Shown piece after piece: positions 42,035-52,955 of a DNA stretch of 64,000 nt. A model generated the notes under the pieces. It saw only the letters and a list, made by a program, of their open reading frames with translations. It made no database searches and was not told where the DNA came from. The first letter of the stretch is position 1. The number at the start of each line of letters is the position of its first letter. This DNA comes from Neurospora intermedia (taxonomy: Eukaryota; Ascomycota; Sordariomycetes; Sordariales; Sordariaceae), in contig BTPP01000001.1 in assembly GCA_037102815.1 (NCBI GenBank), forward strand, positions 707,001 through 771,000, in the 5' to 3' direction. The translations under genes and the position numbers were made by a program.

Positions 42035-44027
42035 CTATTCCCCAAACGTACTCGCCCTCGGCCCTATCGGCGGCCTAGTCACCTTAGAGGTACTTGTACC
42101 GTCCCGCGGTCCAGTACCTGTACTGACCAGGGGCACCTCTCCCTGAAGTCCCTGAAGTCCCGACAATCCCGCCCAAGTCCCACCATCCAGACCCTGTCCC
42201 TGTCCCTGTCCCTGACTCTGTCCCTGACTCTGTACTCCTCCCATCATCGTCATCTGCCTACTCGTAGAGGTAGTGGTAGAGGCAGTCTCCGACATTCCCC
42301 TCTCCCTCCCCCTGACGCTAGCACTAGCACCGCCGCCGTATTGCTGCTGCTGCTGCTGTTGCTGTTGACTAGCATGTCTCTGATGTCCCGGGTACTTCAA
42401 TCCCATGTGGCCTGCGATCTGGTTCGGCGATAGTGGTGGAGGGAAGGAAAAGGGGCGGGTTTGGTTGTTGATGGGGATGGCTGCTGGTTTTGGTCGTTGG
42501 ATTTGGATTGGGGAGAGGGAGGAGGAGGCTCTATTGTCGGGTGTTGTTATTTGGCTTTTTGGTGAGGCGGGGGAGATGAATGCCCCTGAAGAGGTGGATT
42601 GTTGTCGGGCGTGTTGCTGTTGTTGCTGTCGTGAATGAGCCGACGATGAGTGTTGCGACCAGTGGCGATTAAACTCCTTCTCCCCCTCTTTTGGCGTCTC
42701 TGCCTGGACCTGATCGTCGACAAGAGTTTCTGCATGTGAGCCAAGTCTCTGTAGCTCAATATCCTCCATGTCTTCCATGTCGTCATGTAATCCGATCTCG
42801 CTGGATTGTGTACCCAATCCGTTGTTACCACCCCCCTTATTCTTCGACAAAGCCCACACGCCCGTACTCCTACTCCCTGCCCCAGTCCCAGTCCCCGTGT
42901 TGTTGGTACCAGTAAATGTCCCTGTCCCGTAGGCTCGGTAGCCATGACCGCCACTCCTTCCCCCGATTGCTCCCAGGGTGAGCCTCCTCTGCCGTCTGCT
43001 AAACATGGGCTTCAACGCGCTGACACTGGCGCACGAAATGGCGATGGTCACCTCGATCACCGACCACAGGTTGACCTTGGTTCCCTCGTGAAATGGGTCC
43101 GTGGCTAGGGTGTAGGTGTAAATGGTGTGTAAGCGGACGACGGAGGCGATGGTGGCAAAGGTACCGACGCCGAAGATGAGGAAGAGAGCGACCTTTTCGC
43201 GTGGTGGGCGGTGGATTTCGCGGAGGGTGGAGATGGGGAGGAGGAGGATCCAGATGTCGGTGACGATGTTGAAGCTGGAGGTAACTGTGGGTGGTATCAG
43301 TATATGGGTAGAGGAAAAGGGGCAGAAGAATTCTCACAGTAAAAGAAGGCGGTGGTGTTGATGCAGGTGCCTTTAACTTGTCCGGTAATGTCCCAAAACT
43401 TGTGAATAGGTTGACATTGTGCCAGAGTGGTAAAGATGCAAACTAAAACGAAAACAACGTGCAAGACGATGGTTCCTATGCAAAGATTACGAAAAGTGCG
43501 TGTCACGGCTGGAAATCGGTTAGTCAGGTGAACGACAGGTGCTGTACCGGGCTGACATACCAAATCGGAGGTAGGTAAAGAGAATGGACACCTTGATACA
43601 AAAGACGTTGACATAGTACATGACTTCAATGGCGAGAACGATTTTGAGGAAGTTGACCATGTTTTGTAGAGTGAGTGTCGACATGGGCAGCCCGATGCCA
43701 TTCTGCGCAGCGAGGATGACATTGACGAGATAACCAAGAGTGAGGGTCTGCGAACATCAGTCAGTGTCCAATACGTTGCCTCACAAAAAGTGTCAACAAC
43801 CCACCATAGCAGCAATGATAAAGTAGTCATCTGGGCCAGGCGTTCGGATAAGGATGAACCTGCTGACGCACCGGAGGATGACGAACAGCACTGGAGCCAG
43901 TCAGGACCACTTCAGGAAATAGAAGCCAAGAGCGAAAGGGTCACTAACGGGCCACGACTATCATGACGGCCGAGACAATGATAAAGGCATTTTGTCGTCG
44001 TATATCCTCAATAGGTGGTTGATTCAT
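42035..44027 (-). CDS. Fungal rhodopsin-domain seven-TM protein (PTH11/SAT4-like)
   Basis: Five exons on the minus strand, all joins in phase: 44027-43949, 43890-43805, 43747-43561, 43508-43338 and 43284-42035, giving 590 residues. The first 300 residues carry seven hydrophobic segments and the marks of the fungal rhodopsin family: LLFVILRCVSRFILIRTPGP then DDYFIIAAM (TM1-2), VSILFTYLRF (TM3), CQPIHKFWDITG with paired Cys (extracellular loop), NIVTDIWILLLPI (TM5) and EVTIAISCASVSALKP (TM7). These resemble PTH11-type receptors; ligand and G-protein coupling are unknown. The cytoplasmic tail of nearly 300 residues is low-complexity (Gly/Thr repeats, poly-Gln, GQGQSQ runs) and ends PRASTFGE. Confidence 0.88.
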
Positions 44028-45432
44028 GACTGTGAAGCTTGCGGTTGTATTGGGAGAAAAAGACGGCCAGCCCAAAGGAACGGAATCACGAAGCTGGACC
44101 CTGGGGAGGTCGGGCTTGTGGGGAGAGGCGAGTAAAGGTTACATGATGCGTTGATCTGACGGTATGGACCCAAGGGCATGGAGATATAAGGCAGATATTC
44201 AACTTGTACACTACCTCTACACTAGGAAAAGTTTAAAAAAAGGATTGTACATGCATGACTCGGCTCTTCGGATTCATCGTGTGTAACTGGTAGTGGGCTC
44301 GCTTGGCAAAACCAGTGAGGCCATTCAAACGGGCCAATTTCCGCCATCTGGGTGGGTTTAGCTGAGGAGAATACGGAAGATTGTCATATTTGAGCACTGG
44401 GGATTCCTGGTACTGTAGGGAGCGGGCATTCTCATTTGCTCCCTGGGACAAATGACGATCGCCTAGGGGCCACCACCACGTGGGGAAGACGACGAGATCG
44501 AGCTGGAGTTCGGCTTTCGATGACGCGCATAAGAGTGTCTGCACTCAGGAAAGATGCGCACTGATACTCCAGAAAAACGGGATGATGATCACCGCCCTTC
44601 CACATGGTTGCCTGGACAAAGAAAGTCCGGAGGCTCTTCAAGATGCGACCATGCAAAGAAAACACGTTGTATCCTTGTTAGCGGAGATCCAAACCAGACC
44701 GTTGGGCAAAGCTTTTTCCCTTTTTGACGATAGTGTTGAGTCAGGGGTAGATATGTAACAAGATGAGACGTGAGATGAGTTGATGCGGTTGAAACAAGAA
44801 GTTGAAGTTGCGGTCTGGGTTGAGAAATGCAAGTGTAGAGGGTAGACGGGGGTAAAAGTCCAGGGTATGCAAGAATGTTACTGCTTGTGTCTGCAAAACA
44901 TACAACGACAAGAGGAAAGGAGAGAGTGAGTGACGGCACAGAGATCCGACGGTAATAAACAAACCGACGATAGGCGAGATGTCGGTTAGATGAAGGATCG
45001 GAAGCCGGCCATGGACGGGAAAACGTTGGGGGCTCGGAAAGAGTACCGCTGTAGCATTGAAGCTCACTGAAACTTTAACGTACAATACGCTACTGTGTCA
45101 CAGTAGAGTAGCGCCCAGGGGAGCATGTTTAGTGTGTTGTAAACCTGGATACCAAGACCTCAAAGTGGGGTTATTGTTTTTTTCAAATTGTCCAATCATC
45201 GAGTTTTCTAAACGGGCGTCCATTGATTTCACGTCAGACAGACACTGCAGTTGACAATCGATGGCAGAGAAAATTCTGCCACCAGATTCCGCCTGAATTT
45301 TGGCGACCGCATTCCATCTCTCCAACCAACACCACTGCTACTCACTGCCTGATACTGGCATCTGATCGCTTCGGCCACTTCAATCCACTCAACAGTATCA
45401 CGATCCCAGTCGTCATTCGCACCGCCGCCAAT
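44028..45432. other. Divergent intergenic region, no gene seen
   Basis: It lies between two head-to-head genes (rhodopsin-domain protein on minus, NOB1 on plus) and so holds both promoters. CGCTACTGTG...CAGTAGAGTAGCG near 45088-45113 is a small inverted repeat. No TATA box is clear for either gene. Confidence 0.5.
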
Positions 45433-46800
45433 ATGGATGCTCCCGCCGTCGCCGAACCCACGGCGCAAAGCCAACAGAACCCCGCCCCCACCACCACAGC
45501 GCCAGCCGCTACCTCGACGACTACGAAGCCCGTCCACTCCCTCGTCATCGACGCCAACGTCATCATCAAGAACGACCCCAGCGTCTCTACCCTTATTGCT
45601 CAAGCCGAGGAGCTCTACACCATTCCCTCGGTCGTATCAGAAATTCGCGATGAGGCCACTCGACTCCGATTCCAAACCACCCTCATGCCCTTCCTCAAGT
45701 TCCGCACCCCCCGCCCGGAGTCCATCAAGTTCGTCACCGACTTCGCCCGCCGCACCGGTGATCTTATGGTCCTTTCCAAGCCCGATATCCACTTGATCGC
45801 TTTAACATATGATCTTGAGTGCGAGAGGAACGGTGGTGACTGGCGGTTGAGGAAGGAGCCCGGTCAGAAGTCGGTCAATGGTGCGCCACCGGCCAAGGAG
45901 GGCGAAGAGAAGGAGGCTACAACCGAGGAGAAGAATGACGCTGCTCCCGTAACGGAGGAGAAGACCGAGGAGGTGAAGCAAGTGGAGGAGCAGCTAGAGA
46001 AGCTGGACATTGGAAGCCAAGAGCAGGAGACAACACCTGTTCCCGAGGAGGAAGAAGAAGAGGAGAACGATGGTGAAGCCTCTGACGACGACGGCGAATG
46101 GATCAGTAAGCCCCCTCTTTATCTCCCCGAAATTTCACCCACCCTACCACCAGTTGCTAACATGCTTGCTCCAGCCCCCACAAACATCAAAAAGGTCCAA
46201 GCCCGCGAATCCGCCCACGTCGCGCCCGAGCCCCTCCAAAAGACGCTCCAGGCAGCCCTCATCACCTCCGACATGGCCATGCGCAACGTCTCCCTGCGCA
46301 TCAACCTGAACCTTCTCGACTCCGCCTTTGCGCGCATCACCGTTCTCAAGACCTGGGTCCTCCGCTGCCACGGCTGCTGGAAAGTCTGCAAGGACACCAC
46401 CAAGCAATTCTGTCCTTCTTGCGGCCAACCGACGCTCACCCGCGTTTCTTGCACCACGGACGCCGCTGGCAACTTTACTTTGCACCTCAAGAAGAACTTC
46501 CAGTTCAACAACCGCGGAAATGTTTACAGCATCCCTAAGCCGACGCACGGTACGGCGAGCGGGAAGAATCAGAATGTGAAAGGTGGTGGAAAGGGAGGTT
46601 GGGGTAAGGAGTTGATTCTCGCCGAGGATCAAAAGGAGTATATCAGGAGGACGGAGGAGGAGAAGAGGACGCGGTACAGGGATCTCATGGATGATGATTA
46701 CTTGCCGGGTATCTTGACGGGGCAGAGACAGGGCGGGACCGGGAATAATAGGATCAAGGTTGGAGCGGGGAGAAATGTTAATGCCAAGAAGAGGAGGTGA
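45433..46800 (+). CDS. nob1: NOB1, endonuclease for the 3' end of 18S rRNA
   Basis: NOB1 makes the last cut of 20S pre-rRNA at site D in the cytoplasm, yielding mature 18S rRNA. Exons are 45433-46105 and 46175-46800. Intron 46106-46174 (TTGCTAAC branch, 69 nt) is a multiple of three without a stop, but splicing restores the conserved EWITPTNIK, so it is real; the product is 432 residues. The N-terminal PIN domain starts HSLVIDANVIIKND (first catalytic Asp), with PSVVSEIRDEATR and DIHLIALTYDLE carrying the other acidic residues. A Glu/Lys-rich linker follows. The C-terminal zinc ribbon is CHGCWKVC...FCPSCG and the end is DDDYLPGILTGQRQ, both family marks. I chose the ATG at 45433 because the open frame upstream is not conserved in kind. 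Confidence 0.97.
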   Translation: MDAPAVAEPTAQSQQNPAPTTTAPAATSTTTKPVHSLVIDANVIIKNDPSVSTLIAQAEELYTIPSVVSEIRDEATRLRFQTTLMPFLKFRTPRPESIKFVTDFARRTGDLMVLSKPDIHLIALTYDLECERNGGDWRLRKEPGQKSVNGAPPAKEGEEKEATTEEKNDAAPVTEEKTEEVKQVEEQLEKLDIGSQEQETTPVPEEEEEEENDGEASDDDGEWISKPPLYLPEISPTLPPVANMLAPAPTNIKKVQARESAHVAPEPLQKTLQAALITSDMAMRNVSLRINLNLLDSAFARITVLKTWVLRCHGCWKVCKDTTKQFCPSCGQPTLTRVSCTTDAAGNFTLHLKKNFQFNNRGNVYSIPKPTHGTASGKNQNVKGGGKGGWGKELILAEDQKEYIRRTEEEKRTRYRDLMDDDYLPGILTGQRQGGTGNNRIKVGAGRNVNAKKRR

Positions 46801-48726
46801 ACCGTTAGCCAGTGTGGCTAGCTGGTGTGCTTGGTTGATGCTGAGGGCATTCTGGGATCTGGGCTGAAAGGAAAAGGGGATGGTTTCTGCTTCTGTTGGT
46901 AGTCACTGTCAATGGCGTCATGGCGTTAGGTTTTATGAAAGATATGTTTGTTTTTCTGTCATCTAGAGGGACCCTTTCTGAAGACGTCTTGCGTACAGCC
47001 ACCACGGTGATACATCATAGTATAACAATGCAATTTCAACAGCTCCTTGCGCTTGTGCCTGTGAAACTCACCGGAATTGCACCCATGCCTTACGAATGAT
47101 GACACTAACTGCCCTTGGAGATTATGAATGCATCGAATCCTTTGTCCACTGTGCTAATCTCTAGGATTGCCTGAACCCGAACTTGAACCTGAACCTCGAA
47201 CCTATAACCTGACCCTGAACCTGAATCTGAATCCAACCCTACAACCTGTAACCTGACCCCGAACCGGAACCTAAACCTGCAACCTGAACCCGAACCCGGC
47301 CCTGAACCTGGAAAACCCGAGTCTCAAAACCAAGATCAAAAATCCACCCTAAACATCAAGACTCGAACTCCATCTAATCATCAACCATCCCTTTTCAACC
47401 CCAATCATCCTTCCCATCTCCAATTTCTATCTCAAGAATATAAGCCCTGTTCGTTTGAACGCCAACTCCTCATCACATCCTTCCACCCCCCTTTCTACCT
47501 CTACCTACTTTCAATCTCAAACCTCAGAACCCATTTTTGACCCCTTTCGAGCCCGGGAAAGATGATAAGATCTCGCAGGGATATGAACGGGTTCGTTCAA
47601 AGTACTACACAGAGAACCCCCGCCGACCTGCCAACCTACCTAAGGTAGGTAGGTACGTAGTGGTGCTTTACTCTCGAGGTAAGTGTGTGTTGGTTTTTAT
47701 GTATGAATGTATGTCCTTGATCTGGCGGCGTTGAGAGTTGTTTGGTCTGGCTTTGTCGTTTGTTAGTTTAGTTTTGATTTTATTAGCACCATGGGGTAGG
47801 TAGGTTAGTAAATACACCACTAGACTTGCGGTGGCTGGTTGCTTTAAACACTCCTGGGTTGTTGATATATGGCATGGCATGGTAGTAGTTCCGGGTACAG
47901 TGGGTGGTGAGTGTTGGTCGAGACTGGAATGAAATGGAATCTTGCTGAGCCGGATGGCGATAGCCTCGCGCATTTGATATGAATTATGGTGAGCTTGGGG
48001 GCAAGGATTTACGGGATAGGGAGAGGAAGGAAGGAATGGAGAGAGAATGAGCGAGAGGTCACACCAGTCATGCATGGTTCATTGGAGAAATGGGAGGAGG
48101 CGAACAGGACGGTTCGATGTGACACAAAGAGCCACCAATGTGTCTATCATCAACGGACCCAAAATCATCGAGAAAGTCATTGGTATTGTTTTTCCCACAC
48201 TATATGCTCAGAAGCAAGCAAAAAAGACGCCAACCAAATCCCAGTTAGCCAAATGACTAGACTGAAGGAGAGATCCCGTATCCGATAAACGCCACACAGA
48301 GGAGAGGAAGAAGACAAGCTCTGCCCAACTTGTCTTTCCTTTTTTTGAAAATCCGAAAGAGAAAAGGAAAGAACATGCAATATAGATCAAGCATCAGAAA
48401 GGTGTTTCTCCGGGATCCAGAGAATCCGAAACAAGCCAGTTCAGTCAGTCGGTTGCCATCCGCCGCCGCTGCTGTCGGTTGCCATCATTGTCTTGTGTCA
48501 TTATGCCCCCGGTCGTCGTGGATTGCCAATTTCCACTTCCAAAATGTTGCAAGTAGAGAAGAAAACCGTCTGCCAACCGATCGGTCCCATTGAAGATCCA
48601 ACGGGATAATCAAATGCTAACGCTGCAGGAGAGCAGCAGCCAAAAACGAGGTCGTGGTCGTGGAAGCAAGAACAAACTGGTCGAGCACAGCAGATAGGCG
48701 GACAAGAAGAGAAGGTTGTTGGTCAA
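46801..48726. other. Intergenic between NOB1 and NOP10 region
   Basis: No supported gene. It holds a degenerate hexamer repeat (47167-47311) and CT-rich stretches, plus an ACCTACC-type palindrome TACCTAAGGTAGGTAGGTA near 47637. Confidence 0.5.
47167..47311 (+). repeat. Degenerate (AACCTG)n hexamer array
   Basis: About 24 units of AACCTG or close variants (AACCCG, AATCTG, ACCCTG) run without a break. It resembles but does not equal the telomeric CCCTAA repeat. It sits 370 nt after NOB1. Confidence 0.85.
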
Positions 48727-49128
48727 CTACTTCATGTAGCTACCGCAAGCGTTGCCGTCCTTCCTTTTGAAGTCGGCCTCGTTATCCATGTTCTTGACCA
48801 TCTTGTAGTACTGGTCCAGGTAGTACTCGTCCGGGTGATTGGCCTCGAGCATGGCCTTGATCTTCTTGTCGAAATTGTCCTCCTCTTTGAGCATGTGTTG
48901 GTCCCACATGAGGGAGAGGACGGCGGCCTTGGCGTTGAACTTGTAGTTGTCGGCTTTTGTCCTGAAGTTGTCTTTTTCGTCTTCCATCATCTTGACAAGG
49001 TTGTTGTGGGTGTCGACATCGTCCGGGGCGACGAGTCTCGCGCCGGACGCGAACAAAAGACGGGTGGCAGCATTGACATGGAACTTAGTCTTGATTTCGG
49101 TCAATGGATCCCGCTGGCCACGGTCACT
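48727..49128 (-). CDS. Coding-like ORF in frame after the NOP10 stop
   Basis: Directly after the NOP10 TAG (49131-49129) the same frame stays open for 133 codons: SDRGQRDPLTEIKTKFHVNA..., a helical charged segment (MMEDEKDNFRTKADNYKFNA), DQHMLKEEDNFDKKIKAMLE, DEYYLDQYYKMVKNMDNE, ending GNACGSYMK. Codon use is strongly Neurospora-like (AAG, GAC, GCC, CTC), so it looks translated. The first in-frame ATG is at 48990, which would give 87 residues, but codons before it also look coding. I recognise no family. It could be reached by stop read-through, by reinitiation, or by an upstream exon I cannot see. None of the AG acceptors between 49105 and 49131 keeps frame with NOP10 exon 1. Confidence 0.5.
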   Translation of the reverse strand, partial: SDRGQRDPLTEIKTKFHVNAATRLLFASGARLVAPDDVDTHNNLVKMMEDEKDNFRTKADNYKFNAKAAVLSLMWDQHMLKEEDNFDKKIKAMLEANHPDEYYLDQYYKMVKNMDNEADFKRKDGNACGSYMK

Positions 49129-49422
49129 CTACTCGGTGGTCTTGTTGAGAGCCTCTGTTCGCAGCGGAAAAAGGGAACGTCAGCCGCTGCTCAACTCCAT
49201 TTCACTGGCAATTGAGTGGGAAGGGAAATACATACTCTGGGCGAGAAGGACCGCAAAACGGCGGCGGAGAGTGATGCGGTGACGAGACCACTTGTCGTCG
49301 GGAGAGAAGCGAGCGGGGTGGGCGCTCTTGGTGACCTGGCCGTCGAGGACCTTCTTGAGGGTGTACTGGCGCGCGAGCGGCTTGCCGTCGGCGTTCTTGG
49401 CGGGGACGTACATCAAATGCAT
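49129..49422 (-). CDS. nop10: NOP10, H/ACA snoRNP core protein
   Basis: NOP10 is one of four core proteins of H/ACA snoRNPs, which pseudouridylate rRNA and process pre-rRNA in the nucleolus; it bridges Cbf5 and the RNA. Exon 1 (49422-49236) begins [14 protein letters not shown] and contains the family signature [26 protein letters not shown]; a GTATGT donor follows. Exon 2 (49154-49129) adds KALNKTTE and a TAG stop. The product is 70 residues, close to the usual 60-65. The intron is 49155-49235 (81 nt). The frame remains open past the stop for 133 codons, described separately. Confidence 0.96.
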
Positions 49423-50479
49423 TTTGACGGTTTAGTCTGAGCTGACGGGTTGTAGTAGTCTGGCGAGCTGGAAGATGTGTGTGGTAATGTGGGATGGAAA
49501 AGGTGAGGTGGTCGTGAAAGTTGTCAGATTCAATCTGCTGCCTTTCGATAATTTTCGACGTTGCCGCGCCGACGATGGAAAAGAAACTGCAACGAAAAAT
49601 GGAGTGGTCTGTGCGCTACTGTCGCTTAAGGCAGGCGGTGGAGGAGCAGATGCCCCACACTGCAAGGCACATCTAACTGCAGAGGGGAATTAGTGGGGTT
49701 TTAAGATCGGTCCCCTGTTCATCCTATTGTCATTGCTGGGAAATGGGAAGGCACGGAACTTCCAGATCTTGAACTTCTACTTTTGAATCTCATCTCTGCA
49801 CCGCGGGCAATGGTCATTGGACAGATTCTTTTGTTCATGGTTCAGTGCGCCGCGGGTACGGATTCACACTTCATTGACCACGGTAGTTCATCAACGTGCC
49901 GCGAACAAAGGCCTCCAGAACAATGTCTTTTTGATCCTCACGACAGTTCTTGTTTCCCTGTTTCTCACTTTCCCGTGGCCCATCAACATGATCAAGTCAC
50001 GGCAATATGCTGTGTCGCCATTGTTTAGACCTTGTCTGGGACATGTCCATGATCAATGCCTCTTGCAAAGACTTTACTCCTGTTTTTCCGGGAGAATCTA
50101 CAAAATGCCGAACAATGCGCTTTACAAGTTCCCTTTCACCGGGAGTGTTCTCTTCTGAACCGGACACAACAGTCATTGCTTCATCTCAGTATCCTGAACA
50201 GTCTAGCTGTCAACCCCACAGCGAGACTTTAACACCAGCATAAATACTCAATAATCCCGTCACGCCAATCCCAGAATTCGAACTGGTCTCGCTCATCATT
50301 ACGACAACCAAAAGTCTTGAAACAACAAGAAGACGTCAAACAAGCTCTTAGGAGAAAAAAGCCCTCCAAAAAACCAAGGTAACCACCCCCCATCCCACAA
50401 CTAACAAACCACTACTCCCAACCACCATCAGACATCCCAAGGTAAACCCCATCCATCCCACAGCACCCACACCATCAAA
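49423..50479. other. Intergenic, promoters of NOP10 and of the next gene
   Basis: It separates two divergent genes. No supported coding sequence. The last 250 nt before 50480 are C/A-rich (AACAACAAGAAG, ACCACCATC), a likely 5' leader. Confidence 0.5.
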
Positions 50480-51007
50480 ATGTGTCAAGGCCGCATAATC
50501 TCCCACTTCTGCCCCTCCGCCCTCGCCGGCGACCCCCGCTGCCCTGCTTACCGCCTCACCAACCTCGACGACGGGCGTATCCCCGCCTGGTCCTACTACT
50601 TCGACTCGGCCACCGCTCACTGCTGCGGTCGACACTCTCCCCGCGTCGACTGTGGCGACTGTCCTTACAACACGTATGGCCGACGTAGTGACGTCACCCG
50701 CTTAGGGCGGGAGGTGGTGTCGGTTTGTGTGCTTCAGGGAGAGAGTATGTGCCCGGTTTGTACGAGACGGTTTGAGCGGGAGAGGAGGGAGGCTGGGGAG
50801 GAGACGGAGGGGTGGGCGGTGAGGGAGATGTGGAGGGGAAAAGAAAAGAGGGAGAGGGAACGGTTGGAGAGGATGGAGAGGGAGGAGAGGATTGAGGAGG
50901 GGAGACTAGTAGGGGAGATGGAGAGATTGAGGGTTGAGGATCGGTTCGGGAGTGTGGAGAATGTGGAGGTTTTGAGGAGGGAGTTTGAGGGGATGAGGTT
51001 TCGTTGA
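50480..51007 (+). CDS. Cys-rich unknown protein of 175 residues
   Basis: Single exon, ATG in good context (CAAAATGTGT). The first 90 residues hold about a dozen Cys, in pairs such as CQGRIISHFC, HCC, DCGDC and CPVCTRRF, suggesting metal binding or disulfides. The second half is a highly charged Arg/Glu helix (RREAGEETEGWAVREMWRGK, REEER-type repeats), probably a coiled coil. There is no signal peptide. It has the look of small ascomycete-specific proteins with a zinc-binding-like head; no function can be named. Confidence 0.7.
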   Translation: MCQGRIISHFCPSALAGDPRCPAYRLTNLDDGRIPAWSYYFDSATAHCCGRHSPRVDCGDCPYNTYGRRSDVTRLGREVVSVCVLQGESMCPVCTRRFERERREAGEETEGWAVREMWRGKEKRERERLERMEREERIEEGRLVGEMERLRVEDRFGSVENVEVLRREFEGMRFR

Positions 51008-51365
51008 TGGGTGAGGTAAGTGGCTGTAGGACTGACCTCGTTTGAGGAGGTAGGTAAGTACGCATGGCTGTTGGAAGATTATGTGGTTGTGGGCTGTGTG
51101 TGAGTTGGAACAACTGTTGTGGCTTACAAGGTTCAAGCATGGCGTACTCGTAAGTCGGGTACGTCCCTTTTAGGCGCTCGTAATCATGAATCTCGTCTTT
51201 TCACCCCCGAATACGTCTTACTTGCAAGTGACTGCTATAATACTCGTCCAAGCTGATAATTTGGAAAAGACGACAGTTTCCCTCGGAGACAAGGCAAACA
51301 AGATTGTCCTATATCAATACATACTTTTGGCTCACTTTCAACAACATCGGACCATATCAGTTCAA

Positions 51366-51457
51366 TCGGGTATGGTGTAGCGGTAACATCGTTGACTCTC
51401 ACTTCTCAGGAGTGACTGCTCTCTCAACAGCCCCGGGTTCGACTCCCGGTATCCGAG
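51366..51457 (+). tRNA. tRNA-Glu(CTC) with a 21-nt intron
   Basis: The acceptor TCGGGTA pairs with TATCCGA (one G-U). The D stem is GTGT/ACAT, the anticodon stem GTTGA/TCAAC, the anticodon CTC, and the T arm CCGGGTTCGACTCCCGG. A 21-nt intron sits after position 37 (starting CTTCTCAGGAG), the standard place for tRNA introns. T-rich terminators follow (TTTTT near 51469 and 51528). Confidence 0.92.
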
Positions 51458-51741
51458 TCTCAATATCTTTTTGCGATTTTTGCCGCTGTCATTTGTAATG
51501 TTTGACAATCGCCAATTGCTCCTTGTCTTTTTTTTTGTTTTTCCTTTCCTACCAGATTTTGGTTTCATCATTTGTCACTTATGTTTTCCCTCCAATCTTT
51601 ACGTGTATTCATTCATTCCCGCGGCGGTTGAACCATGCCACGCTGACGAACAACATGAAACGCCGCACTGCGGTTCCTAAGTCTCCCCACAATTGATGAA
51701 TAATAAACACCAATCTTCCATCACCAAGCCGTCCTTCACAC

Positions 51742-52955
51742 TCACTTCGGATCAGAAGTAGCACCAACAGCCTCAACCTTCCTCTGCAACTCTAAAACCT
51801 CGGCAATCGTCAACGGTTTGTCGGATCTCTTGAAACCCTCTTCAATCGGGAGTCGTTCCTCTTCTGTTCACTCTGTTAGCGCTGTGTTCCACTGCACCAA
51901 AGCACACAGCGACGGGAGCGCCCTGCTGTGATTTTCTTCTCCGCATCACCGCTAGAAAATCTCCTTCCCATCCACCATCTGCCCATCATCTCCCACCCCT
52001 TTTATCGTCCTACTAGTAGTAGTTCCCATGATTCCATGAACCATTATTCAGACGTCAAAAGCGAAGTAAAAAAATGAAGTAAAAGAAAAGAAAAAACTCA
52101 CCAAACAAAACCCTAACCCACCTCGTCTCCGCCCCTCCCTCCGTGCCCCTTCCAAAAACCCTCAAATACAACGCCGTCTCAATCGCACTAAACCTTTTGT
52201 CTTCACTACTCATCCTGAAATTCGGATTCCCTTTCGGTCCCTCTCCTTCAATTCTGAACGCACGCATCCTCGCCGCCTTCTCAATACTAATCCTCTCCTC
52301 ACCCTCACCCAACACCCGCAGCGTAGCCTCCCAAATCTCCGGGACGAACGTATGATTATCGAAATTAGGCGGAGCCGACAGGTCCGCGCGGGACAAAGAC
52401 CCATCGTGTTCGATTATGCCGTGCTGATTGAGGTCGGATAGGTGGAATGTCGTCCAGTGCCCTGTCGTGCTGGCTTGGAGGGCTTTGATGCCGACGATCA
52501 AAGTAGCGTTGGGGGAGAGGTTGATGCCGCGTTGTAAGCCGTGCATTAGTTGGGACAGGGAGATGTCGCGCCCGGAGTGCGGGAGGTAGCCGTGGTTGGC
52601 GAGGGCGTTGAGCATGGGGCAGGGGGAGCGGTCTGTTTTTAAATTAGCGGTTTACTTTGGGGGGGGGGGGGGGGGGGTGTCAAGCGGAACGAGGAAAGAA
52701 AAGGAAAAACAAAAAAAAAGAAAAAGACAGGAGGAGAAAAAAGGGAAGGGGAAGGGGAAGGCGAAGGGGAAGAGGGGGGGGAAGTGGTTTCCTACGGTCA
52801 TCAGGTCCAGGCTTCTGCCATGAATGGTCCTCTGTATCTTCGCTTTTCCCCGTGAGTTTGGCGTAGGCTTCGATGCCGACTGCCAAGATGGAGGTGAGGA
52901 AGGACATGACTTTGATGCCGAGGGCTGTGGAGGTTATATTGGTAGAGGAGGACAT
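51742..52955 (-). CDS. Chloroperoxidase-family (heme-thiolate peroxidase) protein
   Basis: Three exons: 52955-52796, 52632-52102 and 51863-51742, in-phase joins, 270 residues. Family members use a heme with a Cys axial ligand for peroxidase, halogenation or peroxygenase reactions. The ligand is Cys58 in RSPCPMLNALANHGYLP; the acid-base site is the EHDGSLSRAD segment (E-H-D-x-S pattern). Residues 15-30 are hydrophobic (VMSFLTSILAVGIEA), a signal or anchor. Length agrees with short fungal members. Intron 1 (52633-52795) contains a run of 19 Gs and a purine-rich stretch that may disturb splicing or sequencing; intron 2 is 51864-52101 with a GCTAAC branch. The last exon ends EAVGATSDPK. Substrate unknown. 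Confidence 0.9.
52659..52677 (+). repeat. G19 homopolymer in intron 1 of the chloroperoxidase-like gene
   Basis: Nineteen consecutive G on the plus strand (C on the transcript), followed by an A/G-only stretch to about 52790. It is a length-unstable site and a possible assembly error. Confidence 0.9.
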
